The notes below the pieces were generated by a model, which saw only the letters and a program-made list of their open reading frames with translations, did not search any database and was not told the DNA's origin. From VRUE01 sp963805455 (GTDB taxonomy: Bacteria; Actinomycetota; Thermoleophilia; Solirubrobacterales; 70-9), in NCBI GenBank assembly GCA_963805455.1, contig CAWDUJ010000006.1, positions 310,001 through 374,000 on the forward strand: 64,000 nt of DNA, written 5' to 3'. Below, one piece after another: positions 44,313-56,567 of this stretch (positions are counted from its first letter, which is position 1; each line of letters starts with the position of its first letter). The position numbers and the translations under genes were made by a program.

Positions 44313-44645
44313 CCAGTCAGGGCATCGCCTGCCGTACCGCTGAGGGCGGGGGCGAGCCGCTCAGCGAAGTCAACAGGGGATCCAATGACAGCGGTCCGCG
44401 ACAGGACGCCGAACGCTTGCGCTTCACCCGGGCCCGAGGCCCGGAAGGCTGCCGCCCGCGCCCTTTCCCTGGGCAAGGCGGCGAGTGGGCCACCGGGCTC
44501 TCCCTCCCGGCAGGCGCAAAGGCAGTACCCGCGGTTGGACGAGCCTCGAGGACTCCCTTTCCTCAAGGTCGGCAACTGCGTGGGCAGAGTGACCCGGACG
44601 CCGATTGGGGTCTTATCCCGGATCCCCGGCGTCCGGGGACTCTGT
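44313..44645 (+). ncRNA. Possible structured RNA between the secreted-protein operon and aconitase
   Basis: The gap 44078-44915 has no convincing gene. Downstream of the promoter above lie several perfect hairpins: CGCTGAG/CTCAGCG (about 44338-44370), CCGGGCC-CGA-GGCCCGG (about 44429-44446), GAGGA/TCCTC (about 44550-44566) and a 10-bp stem CCCGGACGCC/GGCGTCCGGG (about 44593-44638). The last encloses a second GGGG/CCCC pairing. The final hairpin TCCCCGG-CGT-CCGGGGA (44623-44639) can form an alternative structure that could end transcription. No RNase P, tmRNA, SRP or 6S signature was recognised. It could also be a leader of the aconitase gene. Confidence 0.35.
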
Positions 44646-44915
44646 GATTCGGACAATGAGGACCGTCCGTTCAGCGCCCATGACTCCTTCTCTGCGGCGG
44701 CTCTACTCCGCGATTGGTAGAAAGTTGTATCGGGAGAGCCTTTGGCCGGCCAGCGGCCGCGTGGCGCTCCACGCGGCACTCTCCTTCTCGCAAAGGGCCT
44801 GCACCGCGCTCACCCGCTCACTAAGGACGAATCGTGGTTAGCTTCTCGCTCACCTCCAAACCGCGGACTCGGCGCCGGGCCGCTGCCGGAAATGTCCGCC
44901 TCGTAGGATGGGGAC

Positions 44916-47726
<2,811 letters not shown>

Positions 47727-47729
47727 TCG

Positions 47730-47754
47730 GCAGGGGGCCCCAAGGGCCCCCTGC
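47730..47754 (+). terminator. Intrinsic terminator of acnA
   Basis: A perfect 11-bp GC-rich stem (GCAGGGGGCCC with its complement) and a 3-base loop, starting 4 bases after the acnA stop. It is followed by AAGATAGG, with no T-run. Confidence 0.78.
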
Positions 47755-47935
47755 AAGATAGGTACAGCAAGGGCCGCGGGAGGCAGGGGGGTCCGCGCGA
47801 CCCTCACTGCACCTGTGCGTCGGTAGCCAGGGAGGGATGCCGACGCGGCCGTTCCCCCGGACGGGACTGCCCGGAAGAACAGTCACCTGTTAGCTATAGC
47901 GCCTCAGGCGTCGCTGGTCAAGGCAGCGTGCGTGT

Positions 47936-48265
47936 CTACGGTGAATTCGCGGCGCTCTGTGGAGACTCGGCGACACCCCAGCCGCGGCGCTCGATCAGCT
48001 CGATTCCGATCACGCTTCCAACCGGGCCGACGGGTGTGAGGGTGGCCGCGAGGAGCGTGTACGGAGCCTCGCGCCTCACCGCCGCGATCCAGATCACCAC
48101 ACAGAGTGCGATGAACCCGAGGCCGTGCGCCCACCCGAACACCATCGTCTCGGTTTCGAACCCAGGCGCGATCCAGAACACGATCAGGGCCGAGAAGATC
48201 GCCAGCTCGACCCAGCTGAACCGCTTCACCCAGCGGAAGAGGGGGCCTGGCACCGGCTTGCGCAT
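47936..48265 (-). CDS. DUF3817 family integral membrane protein
   Basis: A 109-residue membrane protein of the DUF3817 type, recognised by the order of a short basic start (RWVKRFSWVELAIFSALIVFWIA), a conserved GWAHGLGFIALC helix and a third helix near the end (AATLTPVGPVGSVIGIELIERRG). The function is unknown. Its ATG overlaps the stop of the 2-oxoglutarate dehydrogenase gene by one base (TGATG), so it is translationally coupled as the downstream gene. The long open frame that extends upstream is a shadow of that gene. Confidence 0.8.
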   Translation of the reverse strand: MRKPVPGPLFRWVKRFSWVELAIFSALIVFWIAPGFETETMVFGWAHGLGFIALCVVIWIAAVRREAPYTLLAATLTPVGPVGSVIGIELIERRGWGVAESPQSAANSP

Positions 48266-51200
48266 CAGCTTCCGCGGGTCAGGGCGGTGAGCACGATCCG
48301 TTCCTGCTCGCGCGCGTGGGCCGCGGCATATCCCTCGCCGGTGCTGGCGCGGGTCGGGCGCCCGACGTAGCCGAGCTCGACGCCCTCGGGCAGCAGCTCG
48401 GGAAGACGTCTCGACATCACCTTCGAGGCGCCCATGTTGCGCGGCTCCTCCTGGGTCCAGACGACTTCCTTCAGGTTCGGGTAGGAGTCGATCAGGCCTT
48501 CGAGTTGCTGCTTGGCAAAGGGGTAGAGCAGCTCGACCCGGGCGATTGCGACGTCCTCGGCCGCATCGCGGCGCTCGCTGGCGTCGAGGTCGTGGTAGAT
48601 CTTGCCCGAGCAGAGGATCAGCCTCTCGACCTTGTCGCGGCGATCCGCCGCCTTCGGGTCGTCGAGGATCAGCTCGAAGTGGCCGTTGGTCAGTTGCTCC
48701 GGAGTCGCGGCGGCGCGATCGAGGCGCAGCAGGCCCTTCGGTGAGAAGACGATCAGCGGGCGCGGCTTGCGGATCAGCGCCTGGCGACGGAGGAGGTGGA
48801 AGTACTGGGCCGCGGTGCTCGGGTTGGCGATCCGGATGTTGCCCTCGGCGGCGAGCGCGAGGAAGCGCTCGATCCGGGCGCTCGAATGCTCGGGGCCGGA
48901 GCCCTCGTAGCCGTGCGGCAGGAGCAGCGTCAGGCGGCTTGTCTGGCCCCACTTGGCCTCGCCGGAGACGATGAAGCTGTCGATGATCACCTGGCCGGCG
49001 TTGGCGAAGTCCCCGTACTGCGCCTCCCAGATCACCAGCGCGTTCGGATTTGTCGCCGAGTACCCGTACTCGAATCCGAGACAGGCGATCTCCGAGAGCG
49101 GGCTGTTGTAGAGCTCGAACGGCGCCTTGGCCTCGTCGAGGTTCTGCATCGGGCAGTACTTCAGCCCGGTGTTCTCGTCGTGGAGGACGAGGTGACGGTT
49201 CGAGAAGGTGCCGCGCTCGGTGTCCTGGCCGGTGAGACGGATGTGCACCCCCTCGGTCAGGAGCGTCGAGAACGCGAGGGCCTCTGCGTGGCCGAATTCG
49301 ATCCCGCCCTCCTCGAGCGCCGGGATCCGCTTCGAGAGCGGTTTTCGCAGCTTGCGGTGGATCGTGAAGCTCTCCGGCACCTGGATCAACGCCTCGTTCA
49401 GCGGGCGTAGGCGCTCGATCGGCACCGCGGTCTCGACCGGCGGGCTGGCGCTGCGGTCGAGTTCCCCGGTCGCGCTGGTCGTCACGGTGGGGTCTTCGTA
49501 CTCGCCGAGCTCCATCTTCCGCCGCAGGTCTTTCAGCGCCGCCGACATCTGCTCGCGCCGTTCGGTCCCCTCGCGATCGGCATCGTCCTTGGCGATCACG
49601 CCCTCGTCGATCAGCTTCGCCGCGTAGATCTCCGACACCGGCGCGTGGGCCTTGATCTTGGCCGTGGTCGTCGGCTGGGTGTAGGCCGGCTCGTCGGTCT
49701 CGTTGTGGCCGTAGCGGCGATAACCGATGACGTCGATGACGATGTCCCGGCCCCAGCGCTCGCGGTAGGCCATCGCGAGCCGGATCGCCGCCGAGCAGGC
49801 CTCGACGTCGTCGGCGTTGACGTGGACGATCGGGACGTTGAATCCCTTCGCCATGTCGGCCGCGTAGGGGGTCGACCGGCCCTCCTCAGGGTCGGTCGTG
49901 AACCCCACCTGGTTGTTCTGGATGATGTGGATCGTGCCGCCGGTGGTGTACCCGCGGAGCCCCTGCAGGTTGAGGGTCTCGGCGACGACGCCCTGGCCCG
50001 GGAAGGCGGCGTCGCCATGGAGCAGGACCGGGACGGCGCGGCGAGGGTCGTGGGCGATCTTCGCCCCCTCGAAGTCGGACTGGATGAAGCGCGCGGCGCC
50101 GACCACGACCGGGTTCACGAACTCGAGGTGGCTCGGGTTCGGGTAGAGGCGGACGGCGATCTTCTCGCCGGCATGGGTCTCGTAGACGCCCTCGTGGCCG
50201 TAGTGGTACTTGACGTCGCCGGTTCCGTGGTGGGGGATCGAGGCGACCGCCTTCACGGCCTCGATCTGCTTCGAGCCCTCGAACTCGGCCAGGATCGACT
50301 CGACCGAGCGCCCGAGGTTGTGGGCGAGGACCGCGAGCCGGCCGCGATGGGCCATACCGAACACGACCTCCTCGGCGCCGCCGCGGCCGGAGAGGGTGAT
50401 CAGCTCGTCGAGCATCGGCACGAGCACGTCGAGGCCCTCGATCGCGAAGATCTTCTGCCCGAGGTAGGCCTTCTCGCAGAAGCGCTCGAACTCGAAGACG
50501 TCGATCAGGCGCTGCAGCAGGCGCCGTTTCTCATCGTCGGCAAGCGGCTCGCGGTGGGCGCCGGTCTCGACCATCTCCCGCAGCCAGGTCCGCTGCTGGT
50601 GGGAGGAGAGGTGCTCGAACTGGTAGGCGATCGTGCCGCAGTAGGCCTCGCGCATCCGCGGCAGCGCCTCGAGCAGGGTCTCGCCGGGGACGCCGATCCG
50701 CAGGATCGAGGCCGGGATCCGCGCCATCAGCTCGGGTGTCAGGTTGAGGTTCTCTGGCTGGATCGCCGGGTCGCCCTTCGGCTCGCTGCCGAGCGGGTCG
50801 AGCCGGGCGGCGAGGTGGCCGTGGGTCCGGTAGCCCTTCAGTAGCGAGGTCGCGGCCTGGACGGCCTGCAGAAGCTCCTCGTCGGGCTGGGTCGGGGTGG
50901 TCGGCGGCGGCGGCGCGCCGAGCGGCGGCGCCGAGGCAGCGGCCGGGTGGGCGGCGGTGATCGCGCCCGACTCGACCCCGAGGTCGGCCGCGACCGACTC
51001 GTAGAAGCCGTCCTCGCCCTGCAGGAGCTGCTCGATCCGGCGCAGGAAGGAGCCCGACTCGGCCCCCTGGATCACCCTGTGGTCGTAGGTCGAGGTCATC
51101 GTCATCACCTTCGAGACTCCGAGCTGCTTGATCCGGTCGGGGCCGGCATGGGCCCACTCGGGCGGGTAGGCGATCGAGCCGGTGGCGATGATCGCGCTCT

Positions 51201-52299
51201 GCCCGCTGAGCAGGCGCGGCACCGAGGAGATCGTCCCGATCCCGCCCGGATTGGTCAGCGAGATGTTCGTCCCCTGGAAGTCGTCGGCGGTCAGCTTGCT
51301 CTCGCGCGTCTTCTTGATCAGTTCCTCGTAGTAGGTGTGGAAGGCGGCGAAGTCGAGGCCGTCGGAGCCCTTGATCGTCGGGACCATCAGGCTGCGGGAC
51401 CCGTCCTTGCGCTCGATGTCGACCGCGATCCCGAGGTTGACCGGGCCGCCCTCGATCGCGAACGGTTTGCCGTCGCGCCGCTCGAACACCCGCGTCATCA
51501 CCGGCCACTCCCGGGCCGCCTGGACGATCGCCCAGGCGATCAGGTGGGTGAAGGAGACCTTCATCCCGCGCTCGTTGAGGATCGCGTTGAGGGCCTTCCG
51601 CTTGGCGTCCAGGGTGTCGACCGAGATCGTCCGGAACGAGGTCGCGGTCGGGACCTCGCGGCTCTCGTCCATCGCCTGGGCGAGCATCCCGGCCGGCCCC
51701 CGCAGCGCCTTCGCCTCACCGGCCGGCGCGGGTGCTGCCGCCACCCCGCTGCCGTTCGAAGCTCCCAGGACGTCCTCCTTGGTCACCTTCGCCCCAGGCC
51801 CGCTTCCCGAAACCGAGCCGAGGTCGACGCCATTCTCGGCGGCGACCCTTCTGGCGATGGGAGTCGCCCGCACGTCGGCGCCGTTGGTGGCTGTGGCAGC
51901 TGCGGCCGTCGCTCCTGCGTCAGCTCCACCGTCGGTCTGCGGGTGGCTTGGGGGTGGGGGGCTCGAGGACGCCTCTGGGGCGTCCGAGGGCCCTCCCTCC
52001 CCCGAGACAGGACCCGCAGCCCCGGCGCTGGAGCCGTCGGAGGAGTCCTCGCCCGGCTCCATCTCCGCCAACGGCGCGCCGACGGGCACCTCCTCGTCGA
52101 CCTGGGCGATCAATTTCGTGATCACGCCGGCCGCCGGCGCCGGAACCTCGGCGTCGACCTTGTCGGTCGAGACCTCGACCACGGTGTCGCCCTCGTTGAC
52201 GAAATCGCCCTCGGCGACGTGCCACTCGAGGACGATGCCCTCGGTGACCGACTCACCCATTTCGGGCATCTGGATCTGCACAGTGGCCGTTTGCGCCAT
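48265..52299 (-). CDS. kgd: Multifunctional 2-oxoglutarate dehydrogenase E1 fused to lipoyl, E3-binding and E2 domains
   Basis: A 1344-residue chain. Residues 1-85 are a lipoyl domain with the lipoylated Lys near 47 (VEVSTDKVDAEV). A Pro/Ala/Ser linker leads to an E3-binding domain at ~144-180 (ATPIARRVAAENGVDL). The E2 succinyltransferase core is at ~205-430, with catalytic His in TYDHRVIQGAESG. E1 starts near 480: EVVFGMAHRGRLAVLAH, KYHYGHEGVYE, thiamine-diphosphate site HGDAAFPGQG and NNQVGFTTDP, then GYRRYGHNETDEP. The reaction is oxidative decarboxylation of 2-oxoglutarate to succinyl-CoA. Mycobacterial KGD and corynebacterial OdhA have E2 and E1 but lack the lipoyl and E3-binding parts. 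The start is set at MAQTATV (52299), which fits the domain. An IS element sits 65 bases upstream. Confidence 0.93.
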   Translation of the reverse strand: MAQTATVQIQMPEMGESVTEGIVLEWHVAEGDFVNEGDTVVEVSTDKVDAEVPAPAAGVITKLIAQVDEEVPVGAPLAEMEPGEDSSDGSSAGAAGPVSGEGGPSDAPEASSSPPPPSHPQTDGGADAGATAAAATATNGADVRATPIARRVAAENGVDLGSVSGSGPGAKVTKEDVLGASNGSGVAAAPAPAGEAKALRGPAGMLAQAMDESREVPTATSFRTISVDTLDAKRKALNAILNERGMKVSFTHLIAWAIVQAAREWPVMTRVFERRDGKPFAIEGGPVNLGIAVDIERKDGSRSLMVPTIKGSDGLDFAAFHTYYEELIKKTRESKLTADDFQGTNISLTNPGGIGTISSVPRLLSGQSAIIATGSIAYPPEWAHAGPDRIKQLGVSKVMTMTSTYDHRVIQGAESGSFLRRIEQLLQGEDGFYESVAADLGVESGAITAAHPAAASAPPLGAPPPPTTPTQPDEELLQAVQAATSLLKGYRTHGHLAARLDPLGSEPKGDPAIQPENLNLTPELMARIPASILRIGVPGETLLEALPRMREAYCGTIAYQFEHLSSHQQRTWLREMVETGAHREPLADDEKRRLLQRLIDVFEFERFCEKAYLGQKIFAIEGLDVLVPMLDELITLSGRGGAEEVVFGMAHRGRLAVLAHNLGRSVESILAEFEGSKQIEAVKAVASIPHHGTGDVKYHYGHEGVYETHAGEKIAVRLYPNPSHLEFVNPVVVGAARFIQSDFEGAKIAHDPRRAVPVLLHGDAAFPGQGVVAETLNLQGLRGYTTGGTIHIIQNNQVGFTTDPEEGRSTPYAADMAKGFNVPIVHVNADDVEACSAAIRLAMAYRERWGRDIVIDVIGYRRYGHNETDEPAYTQPTTTAKIKAHAPVSEIYAAKLIDEGVIAKDDADREGTERREQMSAALKDLRRKMELGEYEDPTVTTSATGELDRSASPPVETAVPIERLRPLNEALIQVPESFTIHRKLRKPLSKRIPALEEGGIEFGHAEALAFSTLLTEGVHIRLTGQDTERGTFSNRHLVLHDENTGLKYCPMQNLDEAKAPFELYNSPLSEIACLGFEYGYSATNPNALVIWEAQYGDFANAGQVIIDSFIVSGEAKWGQTSRLTLLLPHGYEGSGPEHSSARIERFLALAAEGNIRIANPSTAAQYFHLLRRQALIRKPRPLIVFSPKGLLRLDRAAATPEQLTNGHFELILDDPKAADRRDKVERLILCSGKIYHDLDASERRDAAEDVAIARVELLYPFAKQQLEGLIDSYPNLKEVVWTQEEPRNMGASKVMSRRLPELLPEGVELGYVGRPTRASTGEGYAAAHAREQERIVLTALTRGS

Positions 52300-52364
52300 G
52301 CTTGCTTTGAGTGTATGAATCGGGACGGGGTCTATTTTCGGCAAGCGTGATGTGGCTCATTTCT

Positions 52365-53974
52365 GGCTCTCCGGGCATGATCGTAGGTGAGGTCACGCGA
52401 ATGTTTGTTCGTGTGGGAGTGTGAGTGTGACCGGCCCGCAGGTGAGGTGAACGAGCGCGAGTGCGGCCTGAGCGGAGTGGAACCCGTAGGCGCGTCGGAC
52501 GATCAGTTTCACCTTGTTGTTCTGCGCCTCGGCTCTGGCGTTGCTGAGCTTCAGTCGACGGGCGGCAAGGATCCCCTCACGGTGTTTGCGGATCGTTTTG
52601 CCCAGGCGGATGAAGGGCCGCAGTCGGCAGCGTGAGAGGTGGGCGAGGAGCCTGTCGAGCAGCTCGTTGACGGCCTCGATGGTGAGGCCGGGCGCGAAGA
52701 TCGCGCGGACCATCTCCTTCATCGCCCACGCGCGTGCAAGTTTCCCGCCGCCCGCTTGGATCGCGGCGAGGGTGGTGGCTTGACGGTCGTTGAGCTCGTC
52801 GGGGTTCTTCAAGAGCGCCCAGCGGTCGTGCTTGAACTGCTTGGCGGCGTCGGCCTGGCCGGCGTGGCGCAGGTCGTTCCAGTGTTCGCGGCGGACCTCG
52901 TCCAGCGCTTTGGTGGCGAGTTGCACGACGTGGTAGTTGTCGATCACGATCGTGGCCCGCGGCGCGTGATCGCGGACGCTCTTGGCGTACCCGCCGGTCA
53001 TGTCCATCGAGACCGCTCTCAGCCGGGAGGCGCGCGCGAAGATCGCGGGGTCGATCTCGGCGCCGTCGGTGATCCACGCGCCGGGAATGCCCTCGCCAGC
53101 GGGCACGATCGGGCAGGGGCCGAACGGGATCATGATCGCCGGTGCTGGCTCCCACGACGGTTGCCCGGCGTGCTCGGAAGGCCCCTGATGTGGCGGTGGG
53201 TCCAGCTCGGCGAAGAACTGATCGGCGGCGGCCTGTCCCTTGCCCTCGGTGCCCCACACCACGCATCCGCGAGTGTGGTCGCCGACGAGCGTGAGGTAGC
53301 GATGACCTTTTCGCCACGCGACCTCATCGATCGAGATCTCAAACAGATCGCCGAGCCGGTCCAGTTCGCCGAGGTGCTCGTCGGCGACGCGCTTGATGAC
53401 CCGCCCGACCGTCTGCCAGTCGATCCGGGTCAGCCGGCAGGCCGCCGTCTTGTCGGTCTTCGTCGCCAGCCAAGCGACCAGGTTGTCGAAGTCGCGGGTG
53501 AACCGGGCGCCGTCGCGCGCGAACGGGACGCCTTCCACGCGCACCCCGTGCTCGGGACAGACCAGCCGCCGCAGCCGGGCGTGAACCTCCAAGCGCCAGA
53601 CCCCGAGATCCAAATGTCTCCAGACGGAGTCGTGATGCTGTTTGTTCTCGCGATGGCGCGTTGAGTACGAGCACTTCGGGCACCGAAGGCGGCGACGACG
53701 CAACACGACCGTGACCACCACCCGATCGGGGTCGAACACAACCTTGCGGACCCAAACTCCAGGCAGATCGAGCAGGCGAGAGAATGCAGCGCTGACGCGC
53801 ACGGGCGACGACCTCCAAGTTCGGACCATCAGACAGCCCGAACCTACGGTCTGAACCTGTGCGCGTCCCCCAAGCCCCGCCCACACCCCGCAAGCAGCGA
53901 AGAAAGCCTGCTCAAGCCGCGAAACCCGAGCCCGTCACAGCCTCCGAGTCACCTACGATCACCCCCGGAGCCTC
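52365..53974 (-). mobile_element. Complete ISL3-family insertion sequence
   Basis: A 1610-bp element with imperfect 26-bp terminal inverted repeats: left 52365-52390 begins GGCTCTCCGGG, right 53949-53974. 21 of 26 positions match without gaps, including 13 consecutive inner bases TGATCGTAGGTGA. It is flanked by a perfect 8-bp direct repeat TCATTTCT at 52357-52364 and 53975-53982, the duplication length known for the ISL3 family. The single intact transposase gene inside suggests recent insertion. Confidence 0.92.
52393..53829 (-). CDS. ISL3-family transposase
   Basis: A 478-residue DDE transposase, intact. The N-terminus has a zinc-binding pair, RCPKCSYSTRH with LVCPEHG, and a helix-turn-helix near DKTAACRLTRIDWQTVGRVIKR. 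The catalytic core shows FEISIDEVAWRKGHRYLTLV (first Asp), RAVSMDMTGGYAKSVRD and VIDNYHVVQLATKALDEVRR (second Asp), and SNARAEAQNNKVKLIVRRAYGF (Glu). The start ATG at 53829 is chosen; an earlier in-frame ATG at 53886 is also inside the element. The stop lies 28 bases from the left end of the element. It reads towards the 2-oxoglutarate dehydrogenase gene. Confidence 0.93.
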   Translation of the reverse strand: MVRTWRSSPVRVSAAFSRLLDLPGVWVRKVVFDPDRVVVTVVLRRRRLRCPKCSYSTRHRENKQHHDSVWRHLDLGVWRLEVHARLRRLVCPEHGVRVEGVPFARDGARFTRDFDNLVAWLATKTDKTAACRLTRIDWQTVGRVIKRVADEHLGELDRLGDLFEISIDEVAWRKGHRYLTLVGDHTRGCVVWGTEGKGQAAADQFFAELDPPPHQGPSEHAGQPSWEPAPAIMIPFGPCPIVPAGEGIPGAWITDGAEIDPAIFARASRLRAVSMDMTGGYAKSVRDHAPRATIVIDNYHVVQLATKALDEVRREHWNDLRHAGQADAAKQFKHDRWALLKNPDELNDRQATTLAAIQAGGGKLARAWAMKEMVRAIFAPGLTIEAVNELLDRLLAHLSRCRLRPFIRLGKTIRKHREGILAARRLKLSNARAEAQNNKVKLIVRRAYGFHSAQAALALVHLTCGPVTLTLPHEQTFA

Positions 53975-54667
53975 TCATTTCTGTTCTCCTCGTCTGCGTG
54001 ACGGGAGCCGAGCTACGAGACTTGGAGTCTGCGCTGGTCACAATTCCATCCAAGCAGGGTGACTGACCAGTGCATATGGACGAAGTCACCCATCTCCTCA
54101 CGACATAGAACGCGCAAAGACGCGAGCGCGATGGCACGTGGCGACGTCGCCTAAAACGATGCTGCGGGGGCGGTGGGCGGCTCGGCCCGCGAGAGTACTC
54201 GCAGGCCCAAGCCGCGATCCGCCCGCAGTCGAGTCGCCGATGCCGCGCCCTAGGACGGTCGGTCAGTGATCTGCGCATGCGCAGTGTGGGTCCCGTCGTC
54301 TCGGACGTAGGAGATGGCGACGCCCTCGCCGGGGTCATGCTGGCGAAGCGCGGCGAACAGCTCCTCGGCACTGGCGACCTTCTGGCCGCCAACCGCCGTC
54401 AGGACGTCGCCCGGGCGGATGCCAGCCTTCGCAGCCGGACCGTCTGGCGCGAGGGCGTACACCAGCACGCCGCCAACGGTCACGTGCAGCTCGCGCGCGA
54501 TCTCCGAGGTGAGCTGCGCGGGTTGCAGACTGAGGTAGGCATGTCGCACGCGGCCGTGCTCGAGCGGCTCGTCGGCGACCCGCGTGGCGGTCGCTGCCGG
54601 GATCGCGAAGCCGACCGAGACCGCGCCCTGCTGCGGCGGGACGTACGCGACGCTGATCCGTCCTAGC

Positions 54668-56567
54668 CGAAGTTCCCCTGAACGGGTAGGAGGATGACCC
54701 GTGGTCATTGGTTTTGTGCCCGTTCGAGGTTGGATGGTGGTGACTACGGGTCGAGCGGGGCGTGTTCGGCGAGGTCGAGCGCGCGGGCTTGGAGGGCGGT
54801 GGGTTGGGCGAGCTTGTGGAAGGTGCGGTGCTACCGGGGAGGCGAATGGTGTTGCGGGTAAGCGTCGCGACTCGGCGAGCAGGCTCTTGTAGCCGTGGCA
54901 GGTCTCGCCGGTGCTCGTGCGCTTGGTCCGGGCCTTGCGCTGCGCGGCGGGTGAGCGGGTGGCTTTGGCGACGGGGTCGGGCTGGATTGGCGGGGTTTCG
55001 TCTTTGAAGAAGGCGCCCAGGCGTGGCGTAGGTGCCAGGTGAGGTATAGCGAGCATGCAGAGCAACACATGCGCGCGGACGCGGTCGTCGAGGTGGTGGT
55101 GGATCGGGCGGATCTCGAGCTCGGGGCCTTTGAAGGTGCGGAACGCGCGCTCGACTTGTTCGAGGTTCTTGTAGGAGCGCACACCTCGCCGGTAAGAGCC
55201 GGTGTCAGGGACGTTGGTGCGCAGCACGTAGATCCCGTCCAGCGCAGCCTCGGCGTCGATCTGCTCGGTCTTGCGCTCGTAGGTGAAGGTGGTGTCTGTG
55301 ATCTGCACGTGGAAGTGCTTCTTGACCTTGTAGCGGCGCAGCGCTGGACCAACCGCCAGGCCGATCTGATCAGCCCCGGTCAGCGTGCCGCGCTCGACAC
55401 GCTGAGCGATCTCAGCCAGACCGCGCTCGGTCGCCTCCACAGCTCGGCTCGTTTGCGGGCGCGCTCTGAGGCACGAGCGGTTCGCCGCTCACGTCAGTCG
55501 CTCCCACGGATAGTCCTCGGCGGTGATCTCGCCGAGATCGGTCTGATCGACCAGCGACAGCTGCATCTCGCCCTGGCGGGCATGCTTCTGGATCTGCGTC
55601 GCTTTGAGCGCCGTGATCCAGCCGACATCCTCCGCGTCAAGCAGCTGGATATTGGCCTTGGTCACCATCCCGCGGTCAGAGACAACCACCACCCGCGAGA
55701 GCCCGAACCGCGCCTTCAGCTTGGTGATCTGGGAGGGCAGCGTCTTATCGTCATGCAGCTCGCCACCGAACACCTCAACCGCGATCGGACGGCCGGCTTG
55801 TCGCACAGAACCGTAGATGATCTGCCTGCTGCTGCGCTTGCCGTCGCGCGAATACCCCAAGGCCGCCAGCTCACAGCAGCGCCCCTCGAAATACGACGAC
55901 GACACGTCATAGAGCACCAGCTCCCCATCCTTCAGGTGCCGACGCTCGAGACGATCCTCGACCGCTCCTGGCGATCCCGCAGCAAGTCCATCGCCGCGTA
56001 CAGATCGTCCTCATCAGCATCCATTACCCCGAGCTCGTCAGCCAACGTCGACTGCCCGAACGCGCGCACAGTCCCGAGCTTCGACGCCGGCGCGATCACC
56101 GCTGGCAGACCATCGCCACCACCAGTCCCGCTCCTGGACGGTGAGCGTAAGCAACCTGGCCACTCAAGCCGCTGGCCATCGCCTGCGCCGCACTCACGTG
56201 CCAGCCGGCAGCGACCGCTCGATCGAAAACGCGTCCGACAACAGGCCGACCGGCTCGCCGCGCAACCCCCGCACCAGCTCGACCAGCTCCTCAGACAGAT
56301 GCGAGATGTTCCCAACCGTCTCGTTCTTGACCTTCCGCCTCACGGTAGGAGCGGCGCAACAGATGCGTGACGTACTCCCGCTCCTTCCCGGCCGCCTATC
56401 GGTGACAACGTGAAGCGCACCCGTCGGACGAGGCCTTCTTGACATGACCGAACATACCCGCCCAACCGGACAGAACAACAACGAATTGATGACTACATCA
56501 GACAGCACAAGAAAGGCCGAAACCCCCGCAACCACAGGGATTCCGGCCTCTCAAACCACAGTTATTG
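54668..56567 (-). mobile_element. Decayed IS1634-family insertion sequence inside htrA
   Basis: About 1900 bp between two copies of CTAGC (54663-54667 and 56568-56572), which mark the break in the HtrA reading frame and look like a 5-bp target duplication. Clear terminal inverted repeats could not be matched by eye, so the ends rest on the host-gene junction. The transposase inside is frameshifted several times, so the element is dead and older than the ISL3 copy next to it. A nested hairpin region (GAACGGG...CCCGTTC with ATGACC/GGTCAT) lies at its left end, 54681-54727. Confidence 0.7.
54744..56445 (-). pseudogene. IS1634-family transposase, multiply frameshifted
   Basis: The reading starts MSRRPRPTGALHVVTDRRPG at 56445 and jumps frames at several points (near 56350, 56190, 55950, 55800, 55490 and 54880) before a likely stop at 54744. 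The DDE residues can be seen in separate frames: VLYDVSSSYFEG, VVVVSDRGMVTKANIQLL and YKNLEQVERAFRTFKG. RPIHHHLDDRVRAHVLLCMLA is also typical of IS1634. Intact members are about 550 residues, and this remnant spans a similar length, so the damage is mostly small indels. The gene is non-functional. Confidence 0.82.

Noticed and set aside
44300..44779. A 159-codon minus-strand frame in the 840-base gap
   Set aside because: The composition is irregular, there is no ribosome-binding site, and it lies across the strong hairpins. It was judged less likely than a structured RNA.
53983..54249. A gene or RNA between the ISL3 element and the htrA remnant
   Set aside because: No frame with coding character and no strong hairpin; probably the original upstream region of kgd or flanking debris.
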